DNA of 64,000 bases from Geomesophilobacter sediminis (GTDB taxonomy: Bacteria > Desulfobacterota > Desulfuromonadia > Geobacterales > Geobacteraceae): NCBI RefSeq assembly GCF_016458275.1, contig NZ_JAEMHM010000003.1, forward strand, positions 310,001 through 374,000, read 5' to 3'. Within the stretch, counting starts at the first letter, position 1; each line of letters opens with the position of its first letter. A model generated the notes under the pieces. It was not told where the DNA came from. It ran no database searches and was given only the letters and a program-made list of their open reading frames with translations. This document shows, one piece after another, positions 16,320-25,469 of the stretch. The translations under genes and the position numbers were made by a program.

Positions 16320-19300
16320 ATGGCGATGCACCTTTTCAGCCCGGCGACCGGCCGCTGGTTCGAGGACGCCTTCGGCACCCCAACGGAGATCCAGCGCCGC
16401 GGCTGGGATGCGATCGCCGCCGGACACCACGCCCTCCTCATCGCGCCCACCGGCAGCGGCAAAACCCTCGCCGCCTTCCTCTGGGGCATCGACCACCTCT
16501 CCCAACTCCCTCCCGGGACCGTCCCCGGGGTCCGGCTCCTTTACGTATCTCCCCTCAAATCGCTCATCTACGACGTCGAACGAAACCTCCGCGCGCCCTT
16601 GGCCGGCGTCACCGCTACCGCCGCGGCCATGGAAGCCCCCTGGCGCGATCTCAGGGTGGACGTCCGGACCGGCGACACCCCGGCCCGGGACCGGCGCCTC
16701 CAGGCCCGCCGCCCCGCCGACCTCCTGGTCACCACCCCGGAATCCCTCTTTCTCCTGCTGGGCTCCGCCGCACGGGAAACCCTCGCCTCCGTCGAGACCG
16801 TCATCATCGACGAGATCCACGCCCTTGCCCCGACCAAGCGCGGCACCCATCTCGCCCTCAGTCTGGAGCGTCTTGCCGAGCTGACCGGACGCGATCCGCA
16901 ACGGGTCGGCCTCTCCGCCACGGTCCGTCCCGCCGCCGAGGTGGCGCGTTTTCTGGGAGGGGAGCGGGAAGTGGACATCGTCGACGCCTCGGTGCCGCCG
17001 CTGCTCGATCTCGAAGTTACCGTCCCGATCCCGGACATGGAGTTCCCGCCGGTAGTCCTTCCTTCCCGGCATCCGGAGGACGCGGAAGAGGGGCCGCTGC
17101 GCCCGACCGAGCGCGGCATCTGGCCCACCCTCTATCCCGTTCTTTTGGATGAGATCCGCAACCACCGCTCCACCATCCTCTTCGTGAACAGCCGGGGGCT
17201 GTGCGAACGGCTGGCCCGGCGGATGAACGAGCTTGCCGGGGAGGAACTGGTCCTGGCCCACCACGGCTCGGTCGCCCGCGAAAAAAGGCTCGCCATCGAG
17301 CAGAGCCTCAAGGAAGGAACCCTGAAGGGGATCGTCGCCACGAGTTCCCTGGAACTCGGGATCGACATGGGGGCGGTGGACCTGGTGCTGCTCGTTGAAT
17401 CGCCGGGGTCGGTCGCCCGCGGGCTGCAGCGGGTCGGCCGATCCGGGCATCAGGTCGGGGCGGTGAGCGTAGGGAGGATCTATCCGAAATTCCGGGGCGA
17501 TCTCGTGGAATGTGCGGTCGTTGCCGCCAGCATGCTGAAGGGGGAGATCGAGCCGCTCAAGGTGCCCCATCTGCCGCTCGACGTGCTGGCGCAGCAGATT
17601 GCCGCCATCTGCGCCGACCGTCCGCGCACGGTCGAAGAGGTCGCCGCCCTGGTGCGCCGCGCCTACCCGTACCGGGATCTCTCCCGCGAAGCCCTCACCG
17701 CGGTCCTGGACATGCTGTCCGGGCGCTATCCCTCCACCGATTTTGCCGATCTCCATCCCCTCATCTCCTGGGACCGCGCCGAGGACCTCCTCACCGCGCG
17801 CCGCGGTACCGGGATGCTGGTCCTCATGAACGGCGGCACCATTCCGGACCGCGGCAGCTACGGCGTCTTTCTGGGGCCCGAGGGGCCGCGGATCGGGGAG
17901 CTGGACGAGGAGATGGTATACGAGAGCCGGGCCGGGGAGAACATCCTGCTCGGGGCGAGCACCTGGCATATCGAGGAGATCACGCGGGATCGGGTCATCG
18001 TTTCGCCGGCCGCCCCCGGCGAACCCGGAAAACTCCCGTTCTGGCACGGTGACGGACCGGGGCGCCCGATCGAATTGGGGCGCGCGCTGGGCGCCTTCCT
18101 TCGGGATTTGGGGAGCCAGCCCGAGGACGAGGCGGTGGCCTGGCTGCGCGAGCATTATCCCCTCTCCCACCTGGCCGCCCAGAACATTGCCGCCTACGTC
18201 TTCGACCAAAGACGTGCCACCGGCACCCTTCCCACCGACCGTTCCATCACCATAGAACGCTTCCGGGATGAGCTGGGGGATTGGCGGGTGGCGGTCCTCT
18301 CCCCGTTCGGAGCCCGCATCCACGCACCGTGGGCGATGGCGATCCAGCACCAGTTGGCGGTTCGAAGCGGCTTTGAAATGGAGGTCATGTACACCGACGA
18401 CGGCATGGTGCTCCGCTTCGCCGACGTGGAAGAAATCCCTCCGGCGGCGGCCCTGCTCCCCGATCCGGACGAGGTGGAACAGCTGGTGACCGAACAGCTT
18501 TTGGAGACGCCGCTTTTCGCGGGACTGTTCCGGGAAAATGCCGGGCGGGCCCTGCTCATCCCGCGCCGTCGGCCGGACCGGCGCACCCCGCTCTGGGCAC
18601 AAAGGCTCAAGGCCCAGCACCTTTTGGCCGCCGTGAAGCGCTACCCCTCCTTCCCGGTGGTATTGGAAACCTTCCGCCAGGCGATGGCCGACGTCTTCGA
18701 CCTCCCGGGGCTCAAGGTGCTTTTGCGCGGGATCCGGAGCCGGGAAATCACGGTGGTTGAATCCGAGGGTCCCATCCCCTCCCCCTTTGCCCGCTCCCTG
18801 GTCTTCGCCTACGTCGCCCGCTATCTCTACGAACAGGATGCCCCGCCGGCCGAGCGCAAGGCTCAGGCGCTCACCCTGGACCGGACCCTGTTGAAGGAGC
18901 TTCTGGGACAAGGCGAGCTGCGCGAACTGATCGACCCGCGGGCGCTGGCCGAGCTGGAAGAGGAACTGCAGCATCGGGCAGCCGGGCGGCAGGCGCGCGA
19001 CGCGGACACCCTGCACGACCTGCTGCGTCGCCTCGGGGACCTGAGCCGGGTCGAACTGGCGCCGCGATGCGAAGCAGCTCCCGGGCCGTGGCTGGAGCGA
19101 CTTCAGGCCGAACGCCGTGCCCTGTGGGTTTGCGTCGCCGGAGAAGAGCGCTGTATCGCCGCCGAGGACGCCGCGCTGTACCGGGACGGGCTGGGCATTG
19201 CGCTTCCCGCCGGCTTGCCGCCGGCCCTCCTTTCCCCCGTGGAACGACCGCTGGAAAACCTGCTGCAGCGCTACGCCCGAAGCCATGGACCGTTCCCGGT

Positions 19301-20720
19301 CCGGGACCCGGCGGCACGCTTCGGGATATCCCTTGAGGCGGCAACGGCGGTCCTGATTGAACTGGAGGCCGAAGGGAAGCTGACCCGGGGCGAGATCCGC
19401 CCCGACGGGTTCGGGACCGAGTGGTGCGACGTCGAGGTGCTGCGGAGCCTGAAACGGCGCACCCTGGAAAAACTTCGTCACGAGGCGGCGCCGGTGGCAG
19501 CTCCTGCCTTTGCCCGCTTTTTAGCGTCGTGGCAAGGGTTGACCGCGAAATCGGGAGTCGGGCTGGAGGACGCGATCGCCCACCTGGAAGGGGTGCCGCT
19601 GCCGTGGTCGATGCTGGAGTCGGTCCTGATCCCGGCACGGGTGCGCGGGGTACGCCGCGACGAGCTCGACCTTCTCGCGGCGACCGGAAGCATCGTCTGG
19701 GTCGGACGCGGCCCCTTGGGACACAACGACGGGCGGGTCGCCCTGTACCGCCGGGAAAACGCCGCCCTGATCCCGGCACCGGCCGTTATTTCTTCCGCCC
19801 CCTTGTCCCGGGCTATTGTTGACCATCTGGAGCAGCGAGGCGCTTCATTTTTGACCGAGCTGGAAAAGGGGGCGCGAACGGCGGTACCCAAGGCGACCCT
19901 GCCGGAGTTCACCGCGGCCCTTTGGGATCTGGTGTGGGCGGGAGCCATCACCAACGACACCTTTGCGCCGTTACGCTCGCTGGCCGGCGGGGACCGCCAG
20001 CCGCGGGGCCGGCACCTCCTCGCCGGCGGGCGCTGGTCGCTGGTGCGCCACCTGGCCCTCGAAACCAACCCGACCGAGCTGGCGCTGAAGACGGCGACCA
20101 TGCTCCTGGAGCGGTACGGGATCGTCAGCCGGGAGGTTGCCCAGGCCGAGGAAATTCCCGGTGGCTTCGGACCGGTCTACCAGGCGCTGAAGGCTCTGGA
20201 GGATGCGGGGCGGGTACGGCGCGGCTATTTTGTGGAGGGGTTTTCCGGAGCCCAGTTCGCCCTCCCCGGAGCGGTGGATCGGCTCAGGGCGTCGCGCAAC
20301 GCGGGACCCGAGGCGCCGTACCATGATGACGACTGCACCGTCCTGGCCACGGTGGACCCGGCCAATCCCTATGGGGCCATGCTCCCCTGGCCGCCGGTCG
20401 CCTCCGGCGAGGGGGGCCAACCGCGCCGGGTGCCGGACGCCTGGGTGGTCATCGTGGCGGGAGTGCCGGGGGTAGTGGTCGGCTCGGGGGGACGCAGCCT
20501 GATCTGCTTTGCCGACGCCGAAGGCGAGGAGGACTTCCTGCTGGCGGCTTTGGGAGGGCTCCATCGCATTCCCCGATCGGGACGACGGCACTTCCAGGTG
20601 ATCGAGAAGGTGAATGGGGTGCCGGTGCACGACTCCCCTTACCTGCGGCTTCTTTTGCGCGCGGGGTTCGAGCGGGACTATCGCGGGGTCACCCCGGTGC
20701 AGGAAGCCGAGTACCGGTAG
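16320..20720 (+). CDS. lhr: ATP-dependent helicase Lhr, long bacterial form
   Basis: A 1466-residue superfamily 2 helicase (3' to 5' on DNA or RNA:DNA hybrids), close to the length of E. coli Lhr. Landmarks are Walker A APTGSGKT near residue 42-49, TTPESLFLLLGS, the DEIH Walker B in VIIDEIHALAPTKRG, GLSATV, TILFVNSRGLCERLARR, and the motif V/VI pair ATSSLELGIDMGAVDLVLL and QRVGRSGHQ. The Lhr-specific winged-helix and beta-barrel region follows. The remaining ~600 residues are the C-terminal extension found in long Lhr proteins. The open frame extends 32 codons further upstream, but the residues there look non-coding and AGGGGATTCC precedes the ATG at 16320; 16326 is an alternative. It follows the parB-like gene by 200 bases. 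A 1149-codon antisense frame is a shadow. Confidence 0.92.
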   Translation: MAMHLFSPATGRWFEDAFGTPTEIQRRGWDAIAAGHHALLIAPTGSGKTLAAFLWGIDHLSQLPPGTVPGVRLLYVSPLKSLIYDVERNLRAPLAGVTATAAAMEAPWRDLRVDVRTGDTPARDRRLQARRPADLLVTTPESLFLLLGSAARETLASVETVIIDEIHALAPTKRGTHLALSLERLAELTGRDPQRVGLSATVRPAAEVARFLGGEREVDIVDASVPPLLDLEVTVPIPDMEFPPVVLPSRHPEDAEEGPLRPTERGIWPTLYPVLLDEIRNHRSTILFVNSRGLCERLARRMNELAGEELVLAHHGSVAREKRLAIEQSLKEGTLKGIVATSSLELGIDMGAVDLVLLVESPGSVARGLQRVGRSGHQVGAVSVGRIYPKFRGDLVECAVVAASMLKGEIEPLKVPHLPLDVLAQQIAAICADRPRTVEEVAALVRRAYPYRDLSREALTAVLDMLSGRYPSTDFADLHPLISWDRAEDLLTARRGTGMLVLMNGGTIPDRGSYGVFLGPEGPRIGELDEEMVYESRAGENILLGASTWHIEEITRDRVIVSPAAPGEPGKLPFWHGDGPGRPIELGRALGAFLRDLGSQPEDEAVAWLREHYPLSHLAAQNIAAYVFDQRRATGTLPTDRSITIERFRDELGDWRVAVLSPFGARIHAPWAMAIQHQLAVRSGFEMEVMYTDDGMVLRFADVEEIPPAAALLPDPDEVEQLVTEQLLETPLFAGLFRENAGRALLIPRRRPDRRTPLWAQRLKAQHLLAAVKRYPSFPVVLETFRQAMADVFDLPGLKVLLRGIRSREITVVESEGPIPSPFARSLVFAYVARYLYEQDAPPAERKAQALTLDRTLLKELLGQGELRELIDPRALAELEEELQHRAAGRQARDADTLHDLLRRLGDLSRVELAPRCEAAPGPWLERLQAERRALWVCVAGEERCIAAEDAALYRDGLGIALPAGLPPALLSPVERPLENLLQRYARSHGPFPVRDPAARFGISLEAATAVLIELEAEGKLTRGEIRPDGFGTEWCDVEVLRSLKRRTLEKLRHEAAPVAAPAFARFLASWQGLTAKSGVGLEDAIAHLEGVPLPWSMLESVLIPARVRGVRRDELDLLAATGSIVWVGRGPLGHNDGRVALYRRENAALIPAPAVISSAPLSRAIVDHLEQRGASFLTELEKGARTAVPKATLPEFTAALWDLVWAGAITNDTFAPLRSLAGGDRQPRGRHLLAGGRWSLVRHLALETNPTELALKTATMLLERYGIVSREVAQAEEIPGGFGPVYQALKALEDAGRVRRGYFVEGFSGAQFALPGAVDRLRASRNAGPEAPYHDDDCTVLATVDPANPYGAMLPWPPVASGEGGQPRRVPDAWVVIVAGVPGVVVGSGGRSLICFADAEGEEDFLLAALGGLHRIPRSGRRHFQVIEKVNGVPVHDSPYLRLLLRAGFERDYRGVTPVQEAEYR

Positions 20721-20745
20721 GAGAGTCGAGACCACCCCACAACAA

Positions 20746-20777
20746 GGAAGGGCTTCAGCATCTGCTGAAGCCCTTCC
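20746..20777. terminator. Convergent hairpin between lhr and the methyltransferase gene
   Basis: A 15-bp perfect stem (GGAAGGGCTTCAGCA and its complement) with a two-base loop lies between the ends of two convergent genes. The T-rich tail is poor on both strands. Confidence 0.65.
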
Positions 20778-20805
20778 CCATGATGGCAATGAGACGGTGT
20801 GCGGC

Positions 20806-21351
20806 TCAGGCGTTTTGCAACTGGTAGAGCACCGCGACGGCGTGACGGCAGTAATAGTGACTGAAACGCCTGAAGCCATATGCGGCAACCAGGTCGTCCA
20901 GTTCCTGATGGGAATAGGTTTTGACGCAGCTGGAGCACTTGTGGGCGAAGGTGCAACGGGTGCCGCAGTCCGGTGACTGGATCCGGCAGCGGACCTCGAT
21001 AAGGAGGTAGCCGCCGGGGCGAAGATTCAGCCTGACATTTCTCAGGTAACGGCTTTTTTCGCTCGGATCGGGGATGATATTGAAGACGTAGGTCGAGACC
21101 ACGAGATCGACTGCGAGCCGGGTCCGTTCCAGTTGCTCGACGTCAAGGATGGCCGCCATCCGCTCGTGGCCGGCCATGCTCAAAATCCTTTCTACCTGCC
21201 CCGGGATGTCTGCGGCATAGACGGTGAATCCCTCCTTCGCCAGAAACCGGGCGTTTCTGAGGGTTCCGGCACCGTAATCGAGAACAGAGGCGATGTGTTT
21301 GACGTGGAAGAACCGGCAATATCTGGTGACACTGGACGCTGCAACCGCCAT
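20806..21351 (-). CDS. Class I SAM-dependent methyltransferase, cysteine-containing variant
   Basis: About 181 residues with a Rossmann-type methyltransferase core: SVLDYGAGTLRNARFLAKEGFTVYAADIP is the SAM-binding motif I, a VVSTYVFNIIPD segment follows, and LRPGGYLLIEVR is the post-motif. After the core is a cysteine cluster, CRIQSPDCGTRCTFAHKCSSC, that may bind metal. The ATG at 21351 follows AGGGGGTGCGG; an upstream in-frame ATG at 21384 is possible. Substrate is unknown. It is convergent with lhr and stands alone. Confidence 0.75.
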   Translation of the reverse strand: MAVAASSVTRYCRFFHVKHIASVLDYGAGTLRNARFLAKEGFTVYAADIPGQVERILSMAGHERMAAILDVEQLERTRLAVDLVVSTYVFNIIPDPSEKSRYLRNVRLNLRPGGYLLIEVRCRIQSPDCGTRCTFAHKCSSCVKTYSHQELDDLVAAYGFRRFSHYYCRHAVAVLYQLQNA

Positions 21352-21720
21352 GACCGCACCCCCTGTACGCTTGCGCCGCCCCAAGGAAACGTTGATTACG
21401 GGGCCGTGTCGCTGCCACTCATTATATCATTCCCATCCAACACCCTACTTCGTTGCCATCGGCCACTACAACGAAAGCGTCAGGACAGGACTTCGGTCCG
21501 GCAAAGCGAAAAGACGCATTCCCCTTTTATGAGCAACTTTTTAAGAAGTCGGCAGTACCCCTGATATTTCCCTTCTTGTGCTTTGAATCTTTGCACCCTG
21601 CTGTGCTACCCTGTTCCTGACGTCGTTTCGTGGCCCGGCCTACTCCGGCTCACTTAAACCGAAAATATAGGGAATCACAGGATCTGTGAAGTCATAACCG
21701 GAAGAGCCCGTGAGGCATAC
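21352..21720. other. Intergenic region between divergent methyltransferase and globin-sensor genes
   Basis: No gene is supported. It must contain both divergent promoters. A stable hairpin GGACTTCGGTCC (about 21485-21496) is nested inside GCGTC/GACGC arms (about 21478-21514). I looked for a c-di-GMP riboswitch in front of the sensor gene and did not find one. Confidence 0.5.
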
Positions 21721-22563
21721 ATGGATACTATCAAGCTGCAAAACGTCATGGAAAAGGAGATGAGTGAGCGGGAAATCTCACGGAGAAACCAGCTGCTGAG
21801 GTTGGATCGGCAGGAACTGAATCTGTTGAAAAGCTGCAGAGGGTTTATTGAGGCGGACGTCGATGCCATCGTCGACGAATTCTATGACATCCAGATCAGC
21901 TTTCCCGAAATCGCCGATAAAATAGGCGAGCCGGAAACCTTCCGGCGGCTCCATCTGGCACAGCGTCAATACATCCTGGATCTTTTTGCGGGAGAAACCA
22001 CGGTCGATTACGTGAACAACCGGCTCCAGATCGGCCTGGTCCATCACAGGATCGGGGTTGAGCCTAAGCTCTACCTTGCCGCGATGAAGCTCCTCAAGGA
22101 CCTCATCGTGAAGTCCTTGCAACGCCACCTGGGGCACCCCGCCCCGTTCGAGGCCGTTTGCACGGCCCTGGACAAGCTGCTGCATTTCGACCTGGCGCTG
22201 GTGTTCGACACCTACATCGGGGGGCTGGTTGCCGAGGTGGAAAGTGCCAAGGACCGGGTGGAGGCTTACGCCAGGACCCTTGAACAGCAGGTGGAGGCAC
22301 GCACCCGCGAGCTGCACGAAAAGGTAGCCCAGTTGGAAGCCGCGATGGCGACGGTGAAGAAACTGGAGGGGGTGATCCCGATCTGCGCCAGCTGCAAAAA
22401 GATCCGCAACGACGAGCAGAGTTGGCAACAGATGGAGCAGTACATATCGGAGCACTCCGAAGCCATGTTCAGCCACGGCCTCTGCCCGGACTGTTACGAA
22501 AAAGAGATGAGTGCCATCCGGAACATGAAGAGCCCCGGGCCCGGGGCCGCGTCGGGAAAGTAG
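21721..22563 (+). CDS. Globin-coupled sensor protein with C-terminal double-CxxC tail
   Basis: 280 residues. Residues ~25-170 form a protoglobin/globin-coupled-sensor domain with the proximal histidine in QIGLVHHRIGVEPKLYLAAMKLL (His108/109), so it is expected to bind heme and sense O2, NO or CO. A coiled coil follows (about 172-215). The C-terminus is a small domain with CASC (222-225) and CPDC (255-258) around EQSWQQMEQYISEHSEAMFSHGLCPDC. This tail is frequently attached to response regulators and PAS proteins in Geobacter and is likely zinc-binding. No output enzyme such as a GGDEF or kinase domain is present. It is a cytoplasmic signalling protein with an unknown partner. Confidence 0.85.
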   Translation: MDTIKLQNVMEKEMSEREISRRNQLLRLDRQELNLLKSCRGFIEADVDAIVDEFYDIQISFPEIADKIGEPETFRRLHLAQRQYILDLFAGETTVDYVNNRLQIGLVHHRIGVEPKLYLAAMKLLKDLIVKSLQRHLGHPAPFEAVCTALDKLLHFDLALVFDTYIGGLVAEVESAKDRVEAYARTLEQQVEARTRELHEKVAQLEAAMATVKKLEGVIPICASCKKIRNDEQSWQQMEQYISEHSEAMFSHGLCPDCYEKEMSAIRNMKSPGPGAASGK

Positions 22564-22578
22564 GCAACTACTCCCGAC

Positions 22579-23529
22579 TTACTGTTTCCGGCACTCCAGA
22601 CCGGTCTCGAGATTCTGCAGGTTCTTTTCCATCAGGGAGAGAAACGTGACGCCGCGGGCGAAATCGTCCTTGCCGATATTGTGGGCGCCGTGCAGCAGCA
22701 GCACCTTGGCCCCGGTCTCCCGGGCGATCAGCTCGGAAACCCGCGGCGAGAGGAGCTCTTCGGTAAAGACATAATGCAGCCCCTGCGCTCTCATCTTCTG
22801 CACCAGCCCCGCTATCTTCGCCGGGGTAGGCTCGGCATCGGCGTTTACCGCGGAAGCGGCTTCGTACTTCAGGTGATACCTTCTGGCGAGGTAACCGAAG
22901 GCGTAATGCCCTCCGTGCAGCAGGGTCCGCTTGGCGCATCCGGTGAGACCTTGCCGGTACCGGGCATCGAGATCCTGGAGCTTCTCCTTGTAGCTTTTGG
23001 CGTTAGCCAGGTAGTATTCCTTCCCCGCCGGATCCTGGCGCGCCATGCCGGCGGCAATGTTGTCCACCATGATCTGGGCATTGGCAAAATCAAGCCAGAC
23101 ATGCGGGTCCATCCCGCCGTGGTGATGATGCCCCTCCCCCTCCGGCTCCGCCCCTTCCTCTTCGGAAGACTTGATCATCGGCACCCCCTGGCTCGCGTCG
23201 ACCACGGTGACCGCTCCCGAGCCGATACCCTTGACGAATCCCGGGGCCCAGGGCTCCATCTGGTCGCTGGTGTAAACGAAAAGGTCGGCCCCGGCAACCT
23301 TCACCGCATCGCCCGGCTTGGGCTCGAAGCTGTGCGGCTCCACCCCCGGCGGAACGAGCAGGTTCACCTGGGCGCGCTCCCCCCCCACGTTCCTGGCGAA
23401 GTCGTAGAGAGGGAAGAGGGTCGTCACCACGGCCAGCTTCCCCGGCTTTTTGGGTGCGACCTCCCGGCTGCAGGAGACACAGGCAATAACGGCGGCCAAG
23501 AGCAAACACAGGAAAAAGGAACGTTTCAC
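22579..23529 (-). CDS. Zinc/manganese ABC transporter substrate-binding lipoprotein, ZnuA-like
   Basis: 316 residues, starting MKRSFFLCLLLAAVIACVSCSREV (lipoprotein signal). The mature protein has KLAVVTTLFPLYDFARNVGG, VPPGVEPHSFEPKPGD with the first metal histidine, a histidine-rich loop EGEGHHHHGGMDPHVWLD typical of zinc-binding ZnuA/AdcA proteins, a third site in LLHGGHYAFGYLARRY and the C-terminal FTEELLSPRVSELIARETGAKVLLLHGAHN. The acidic/histidine loop argues for zinc over manganese. No permease or ATPase partner is adjacent, so it either works with a transporter elsewhere or is an accessory receptor. A Fur-family-type palindrome lies about 70 bases upstream. Confidence 0.88.
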   Translation of the reverse strand: MKRSFFLCLLLAAVIACVSCSREVAPKKPGKLAVVTTLFPLYDFARNVGGERAQVNLLVPPGVEPHSFEPKPGDAVKVAGADLFVYTSDQMEPWAPGFVKGIGSGAVTVVDASQGVPMIKSSEEEGAEPEGEGHHHHGGMDPHVWLDFANAQIMVDNIAAGMARQDPAGKEYYLANAKSYKEKLQDLDARYRQGLTGCAKRTLLHGGHYAFGYLARRYHLKYEAASAVNADAEPTPAKIAGLVQKMRAQGLHYVFTEELLSPRVSELIARETGAKVLLLHGAHNIGKDDFARGVTFLSLMEKNLQNLETGLECRKQ

Positions 23530-23597
23530 GACACTCTCCTTTGGACAGATGAAAAAGCGGAAGGCGGAAGGTACACCGACGCCGCGGAAGTAGCTCC

Positions 23598-23618
23598 AAA
23601 TAGAAACGAATTCTATTT
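23598..23618 (-). promoter_or_regulatory. Candidate Zur/Fur-type operator upstream of the znuA-like gene
   Basis: Perfect inverted repeat AAATAGAA-N5-TTCTATTT (21 bp), an AT-rich island in high-GC DNA. Shape and length resemble Fur-family (Zur, Fur) boxes. Assignment to Zur is inferred from the zinc-binding product. Confidence 0.5.
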
Positions 23619-23754
23619 ATTTGTCAAGAGGCAGGGGATCTTTTTTACCGAGGGGAGACAACCGGGGGACGCGGCGGCAGGAAACCGGACCAGGCAGGAA
23701 ACAGCTGCCAAGCGGGCATCGGCCGGAGGGTTCTTGGTGCAGGAGGTCAACAGG

Positions 23755-23783
23755 GGCATGCCTTCGCTGGCAGGCGAAGGCAT
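23755..23783. terminator. Palindromic hairpin downstream of the hypothetical gene at 23822
   Basis: CATGCCTTCGC pairs with GCGAAGGCATG around a six-base loop. It lies about 40 bases after the stop of the minus-strand gene. The T-tract is weak. Confidence 0.45.
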
Positions 23784-23821
23784 GTTGCTTGAGGGCGGGA
23801 GGATGCCGAAGGCACGGGAGG

Positions 23822-24574
23822 TCAGGCCGGTTTCTTCGCCCGGTGCCGGCTGGAACTGCGCTCCCTGGAGAAGGGGCGCCCCTGCTTCTGGGGCGCTTTG
23901 GCCGGCTGCACCTTCTGCTGGTCGGGGCGGTTCGGCGACTTCAACCGGGCGATCAGGTCCTTCGCCCAGTCGAGGTCACCAAAGCAGCACTGGTCGGCGA
24001 CGTACTTGAGGTCCTCGGGCATGACCTTGGTGTTCTTGAACCGGAACAGGTTTTCGATCAGGTCCACGTACCAGTAGTATTCCCGGATGATCTTGCGGCC
24101 GTCGATCTCGTCGTAGCTGTAAGTCGAGCAGGGGATGACGCTTTTCAGCCATTCCGGAGTCACCCTCAGCCGCGACGCCGCGCCGGCAATATCATAGGCA
24201 TCCGGCTCCCCTTCCCTTTTGATAATGTTCCGCGGTGCTCCCCCCTTCCCGGGGCGGCTGGCATCGAACAGGCGGGCGAGCCTCTGGGCGAGCGTTTCGA
24301 GAGTGGATTCGTCGAGGGTGCTCAGCGGGCAGTCGGCGCTGCGGGGCTGTCCCTGCTGGGAGAGGCAAAAGGAAAGGCCGTTCCCGTCCTGGTCCAGACG
24401 CAACTGGACCTCCAACTCGGCCGGGTTCCCGTCGTTTTCCAAACCATCCTCGGGCCGACCCGGCACGCAGCCGATCAGGTTCTCCCGAAGCTCTCCCTCC
24501 CCAATGCGGAGACTGACCGGCCCGTTGGCTTTCTTTACTAACTCTTCAATTGCTTGAAGGTGGTTTTGCGTCAT
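23822..24574 (-). CDS. Hypothetical protein
   Basis: 250 residues (MTQNHLQAIEELVKKANGPVSLRIGEGELRENLIGC...), with no family recognised. It is soluble, with an acidic N-terminal part, a middle of about 80 residues containing EYYWYVDLIENLFRFKNTKVMPEDLKYVADQCCFGDLDWAKDLIARL, and a basic, low-complexity tail (RERSSSRHRAKKPA) that could bind nucleic acid. Reading-frame base composition matches the neighbours, and it fills an otherwise empty interval, so it is probably real. Confidence 0.6.
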   Translation of the reverse strand: MTQNHLQAIEELVKKANGPVSLRIGEGELRENLIGCVPGRPEDGLENDGNPAELEVQLRLDQDGNGLSFCLSQQGQPRSADCPLSTLDESTLETLAQRLARLFDASRPGKGGAPRNIIKREGEPDAYDIAGAASRLRVTPEWLKSVIPCSTYSYDEIDGRKIIREYYWYVDLIENLFRFKNTKVMPEDLKYVADQCCFGDLDWAKDLIARLKSPNRPDQQKVQPAKAPQKQGRPFSRERSSSRHRAKKPA

Positions 24575-25020
24575 GACTTCTTCCTATTGCTCCGAAAGGT
24601 TTCGGATTACATGATTTTGGCCCGCAGGCATCTGTATCTGTTGCAGATGGCGGAATAATTATGAAGCAGAGTTCCCCTGGGAAAGGCACAACCCGCGCCG
24701 CAGGGATGGATAATGGCCATTGCCCACGGTACCGTTAAAGCCATCAAATCTACGAGAGATGCACTTCAAAGCGGTCCGCCGGCGCTGTGCCAGCGCAAAA
24801 CTAAAGCAGTATAGCAAATAAATATCGCCAAGGAAACAGAGATACTCGTGCTCCAAGTACATTTCCTTGTTGGATTGAAATACCCAATAGTGCTATAAGG
24901 AGAGAAGTCCGATGGCGGCATCGCTGTCAAGTAAATTCGCAATGTCGCAGTTTTGTACTGCCGGGTCTCTTGAAGATCGAACAACGGTGACTGCCCCGAC
25001 TATTATCGGTGGAGGGAATT
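24575..25020. other. Gene-poor interval upstream of the CheY-like gene
   Basis: About 446 bases of lower GC content. Only short open frames without ribosome sites are present and none is convincing. It presumably carries the promoter of the CheY/PilZ pair on the plus strand and that of the hypothetical gene on the minus strand. ATCTGTATCTGTTGCAGAT near 24630 is a short imperfect palindrome. Confidence 0.5.
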
Positions 25021-25425
25021 ATGAGATGCCTCGTCGTTGACGACAACGATTTTGTTAGAGCTCAGACCGAGTTCTTCCTGATGGGCGTTGCTGAAATACA
25101 ATCCGCTGCAAACGGAAAAGAAGCAGTGGAGATGTTCCAGCGCGCGCTGGCGCAAGGGACCCCTTTCGATTTGGTGCTCCTCGACGTCATGATGCCGGAA
25201 CTCGACGGGCAGCAGGCGTTGAAACTGATGCGCGAAGCGGAAAAAACGCTCGATGCGGCAACCGGGAAAAAAGCTGTCATTATTATGACCACGGCGCTCA
25301 GCTCGGTCGATGAGATGCAGGAGGCGATCATCGAAGGAGATTGCTCCGATTACCTGGTAAAGCCGATTGGGAAGGACGATCTTTTGGCGGTTTTACGGCG
25401 GCACGAGGTCATTCCCGCAGCATAA
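25021..25425 (+). CDS. CheY-like single-domain response regulator
   Basis: 134 residues forming only a receiver domain. The acidic pair is in LVVDDNDF (residues 5-6), the phospho-acceptor aspartate in LVLLDVMMPELDG, the conserved threonine/serine in IIMTTALSS and the lysine in DYLVKPIGKDD. GGAGGGAATT precedes the ATG; a GTG four codons upstream is in frame but lies within the ribosome site. No output domain is present, so it should act by protein contact. The PilZ gene follows 44 bases later on the same strand, suggesting a joint phosphorelay/c-di-GMP function. Confidence 0.9.
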   Translation: MRCLVVDDNDFVRAQTEFFLMGVAEIQSAANGKEAVEMFQRALAQGTPFDLVLLDVMMPELDGQQALKLMREAEKTLDAATGKKAVIIMTTALSSVDEMQEAIIEGDCSDYLVKPIGKDDLLAVLRRHEVIPAA

Positions 25426-25469
25426 AGTCTCCGGAAGGACCGGGCAGCGCGGCCCGGGAGGGCATGGAC

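Noticed and set aside
16032-19481. A 1149-codon open frame on the minus strand opposite lhr
   Set aside because: Its residues (runs of G, R, P, H, D) are typical of an antisense frame in high-GC DNA, and the plus strand encodes a full helicase with all motifs.
21600-21720. Possible c-di-GMP (GEMM) riboswitch ahead of the globin sensor gene
   Set aside because: Fragments such as GGCAAAG and ACGCA occur nearby but not in the order or pairing required.
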